Shown: one piece after another, positions 27,801 through 64,000 of the stretch
How the letters are laid out: every line of letters begins with the position of its first letter
Position numbering within the stretch: the stretch's first letter is position 1
NCBI GenBank assembly: GCA_036850595.1
Contig: CM072152.1
Span: forward strand, 10,435,640-10,499,639
From: Rhyacichthys aspro
Taxonomy: Eukaryota > Chordata > Actinopteri > Gobiiformes > Rhyacichthyidae
Length of the DNA: 64,000 nucleotides
Reading direction: 5' to 3'
Made by a program: the position numbers and the translations under genes
Notes under the pieces: generated by a model
Databases searched by the model: none
What the model saw: only the letters and a program-made list of their open reading frames with translations
What the model was told of the DNA's origin: nothing

Positions 27801-29500
27801 CCAGAGAATTATTTTGTGAGAGACATGACATATGGGTCATTATCATCTGAGGAACGGGGCAGTCTGACTGGAGAGGAGGAGCAGCCATCTGAGGCTGCTT
27901 TGGTCTGAATAGAGAAGAGTCTGAATGGGAAAGAAAAAAACAGTGGGCACTTGAACTGTGTAAAAATATTTATCACCAACAGCAGAAAAATGCAGTGTCA
28001 GAGGAGTACTGAAGGAGTGAGAATCAAATCATACTCAGGTGAAAAGCTTCTTGAGAATAATTTATAAAGGCATTGATCAAAGTCACTTTAACAGTAAAAA
28101 TGGAATAATAATATATCACAAAACATTAGAGAAAGTCATTAAATAGGTCACTCACATAAATGAAAATTGTTGGTAGTTTTCAAAAGAAAAGCTAAACTGA
28201 ACAAGTAACTCTGAGTGAATCAATCTAAATTAGCTTCAGAGTTAGCAAACCCATTTAGACTGTGTAGATCTTCAATGGCTGTGGAGTTCATGCTGAATTT
28301 ATTTGATGTTAGCCCTGAGGTCATGACCCAAATAGATCACATATTACACCATTTCCTCAGTTGCTCCTGCTGCTTTAGTTCTGTCTTGTCGAAACCATTT
28401 ACTATTTCCATGTATCTATTAAGAATATGCTAAATGAAACATAATGTCAGACGTTACTGTAGGACTCTCAGCATGAACCTATCCAAGACTGGAGGGATTT
28501 TGTGGGTGACAAGGGGTATTTGTTGCACTGTCCCTTGTCCTCTCCTCTCAGCTTCTGATTTGATTTATAGCCCACGTCTGGCCACAGTCGATCAGACCTA
28601 ATAGTATCAAAGAGGGTTGAGGGGGACAGCCAGCAAAGCACCCCAGAGCAATCAGTGATATACAATACGCTATAGAGGGACAGGAGGACAATTAATGCAC
28701 TCGAACCTGACAAGACAGAGAAGGACTATACCACCTCAGTGTTAGAGAAAACCTACAGAATGGGATTAGTGAGAAGGCAGCCAGAGGACGAGCCGCTGGA
28801 CCAACATCCAGACTCTGGAGTCAGTGTGACGTCTACATTTCAAGCGAGAGTCTTCTTTAGAAAGAAAAGCATGCTCCATGCTGTATATTCACAGCCAGTT
28901 TAGGACAATTAAGTATTTCGGGTGAGAGGACTGAGCAGCGTAAATCAAGTTAATTTGGCTCATTGCTTTTCAAAGCATCATAGAGCATTAACGGAGGTGT
29001 GTAGGACATTTCGACAGCATTGTTCAACTTAACAACGTAACATGCACTATTTTTGACTTTGAAAACATCTAACCTCTAATTCATGTCGCCTTTTTAGTTT
29101 TGTGGCACAGGCTTTATTATATAGTCAATGAGAAATAACTACCATAAAAGCAATTTGTGAACTGCAACCAATAACACTGCTCAAGTTCTATGTCTGTTAA
29201 ATATGGATGAAAATGTTACATCTGCGCCGACAAGATGCAGAGCAGAGAAGAAACCTCTCTGAATGTCAAGTGTTTTCCTGCATACCCCTATTCCAGAGCA
29301 CATATGGTCCACATCATTTAGTTAAAACAGCAGGACGTTGCTTTTATACAGGCCATAAGTAGGAAGTCTAGCAATTTGTACCCTCAGCCTGCTGGAAATT
29401 AAACGGACTCAGTCAGATACGGAGCCTTAGAAATCATACTGTTTTGTTACCAGGACAACTGAACGGATGCACCTTTTTCTCTTAATCCTGCCGAGATAGA
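15894..29500. other. Long non-coding stretch, no gene recognised
   Basis: Thirteen kilobases with no exon I can assign. Embedded items reported separately are the 16.3-kb inverted repeat, an enhancer-like stretch near 20.05-20.4 kb, and a minus-strand coding-like segment near 22.1-22.5 kb. Open frames elsewhere are short and lack family motifs or splice-site pairs. Confidence 0.45.
16260..16352. repeat. Spaced perfect 12-bp inverted repeat
   Basis: attttacaagag (16260-16271) and ctcttgtaaaat (16341-16352) are exact reverse complements separated by 69 nt. The intervening sequence holds two copies of 'agcttttc'. This could be a tiny palindromic element or a structured RNA if transcribed. No family is recognised. 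Confidence 0.5.
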
Positions 29501-29688
29501 GTAGAGGCACAATGAGGAGGGCCGGGAACAAGCACACTCACGCACATTAAGTACCCTCACACAGTGCACATCCACTTGATGAGGGCTGAGACAAGGAAGA
29601 GGGAGAGAAAGAGGTGTGGAAAGACAAACCAAGCGCACGGTCCAAACTGCACTGATCTCCTGCGCCGCCGCAGGGCTCTCATCGCACC

Positions 29689-63851
<34,163 letters not shown>

Positions 63852-64000
63852 GTAAAGTGACATCTGACTGATTCATTGTCATGCTTACTAATGTGTGCTT
63901 CCAAAGCAATTGTCAATCCACTACAGTAATGGGTTTGTAATTGTTTTTGTCTGACTGCTACATATCAGACAGCTGTGGAAGCAATTAATGGACTGATGGG
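63852..64000 (+). other. rap1gap: rap1gap intron, truncated by window end
   Basis: Intron sequence after donor GTAAAG. No acceptor followed by the expected LQRKRHIGND reading is seen before position 64000. Confidence 0.8.

Overview
This is AT-rich, intron-dominated vertebrate DNA, most likely from a teleost fish. It carries tRNA-headed SINE, L2-like and hAT/Tigger-like repeats of the kind common in fish, long low-density introns, and a 100-bp CA microsatellite. One protein-coding gene is recognisable: the 5' half of rap1gap (Rap1 GTPase-activating protein 1) on the + strand, running off the right edge. No prokaryotic features are present (operons, CRISPR arrays, IS elements). The longest open frames outside rap1gap (up to about 170 codons) look like chance.

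Layout. 1-4.6 kb: apparently intergenic, with two perfect short hairpins. 4.64-5.16 kb: the most CpG-dense segment, with CCAAT, GC-box and CACGTG motifs and a strong splice donor; probably a promoter and non-coding first exon. 5.2-29.6 kb: non-coding, with a Tigger-like MITE, small repeats and a few enhancer-like stretches; probably intron 1 if the 5-kb exon belongs to rap1gap. 29.67-29.73 kb: exon with the start codon of the long isoform. 38.36 kb and 50.55 kb: coding exons 2 and 3. 45.4-45.69 kb: candidate alternative non-coding first exon. 55.76-55.89 kb: candidate alternative coding exon. 57.43-63.85 kb: a dense cluster of nine exons encoding the GoLoco motif, the dimerisation region and the first part of the Rap-GAP catalytic domain.

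The twelve main exons have GT/AG borders, keep phase throughout, and encode 345 residues. The internal Met that corresponds to the human short-isoform start is residue 65, exactly as in the long human isoform (64 extra residues). The window stops about nine residues before the expected catalytic 'asparagine thumb', so the catalytic core is incomplete here.

The most interesting theme is the 5' architecture. Several candidate promoters and first exons feed into the GoLoco exon. They appear to give at least three N-termini: a long form with an RKRS motif, a new 32-residue form from 55.79 kb, and a short form starting inside the GoLoco motif. These would differ in phosphorylation and in the ability to bind G-alpha-i. 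No wholly novel system is evident.
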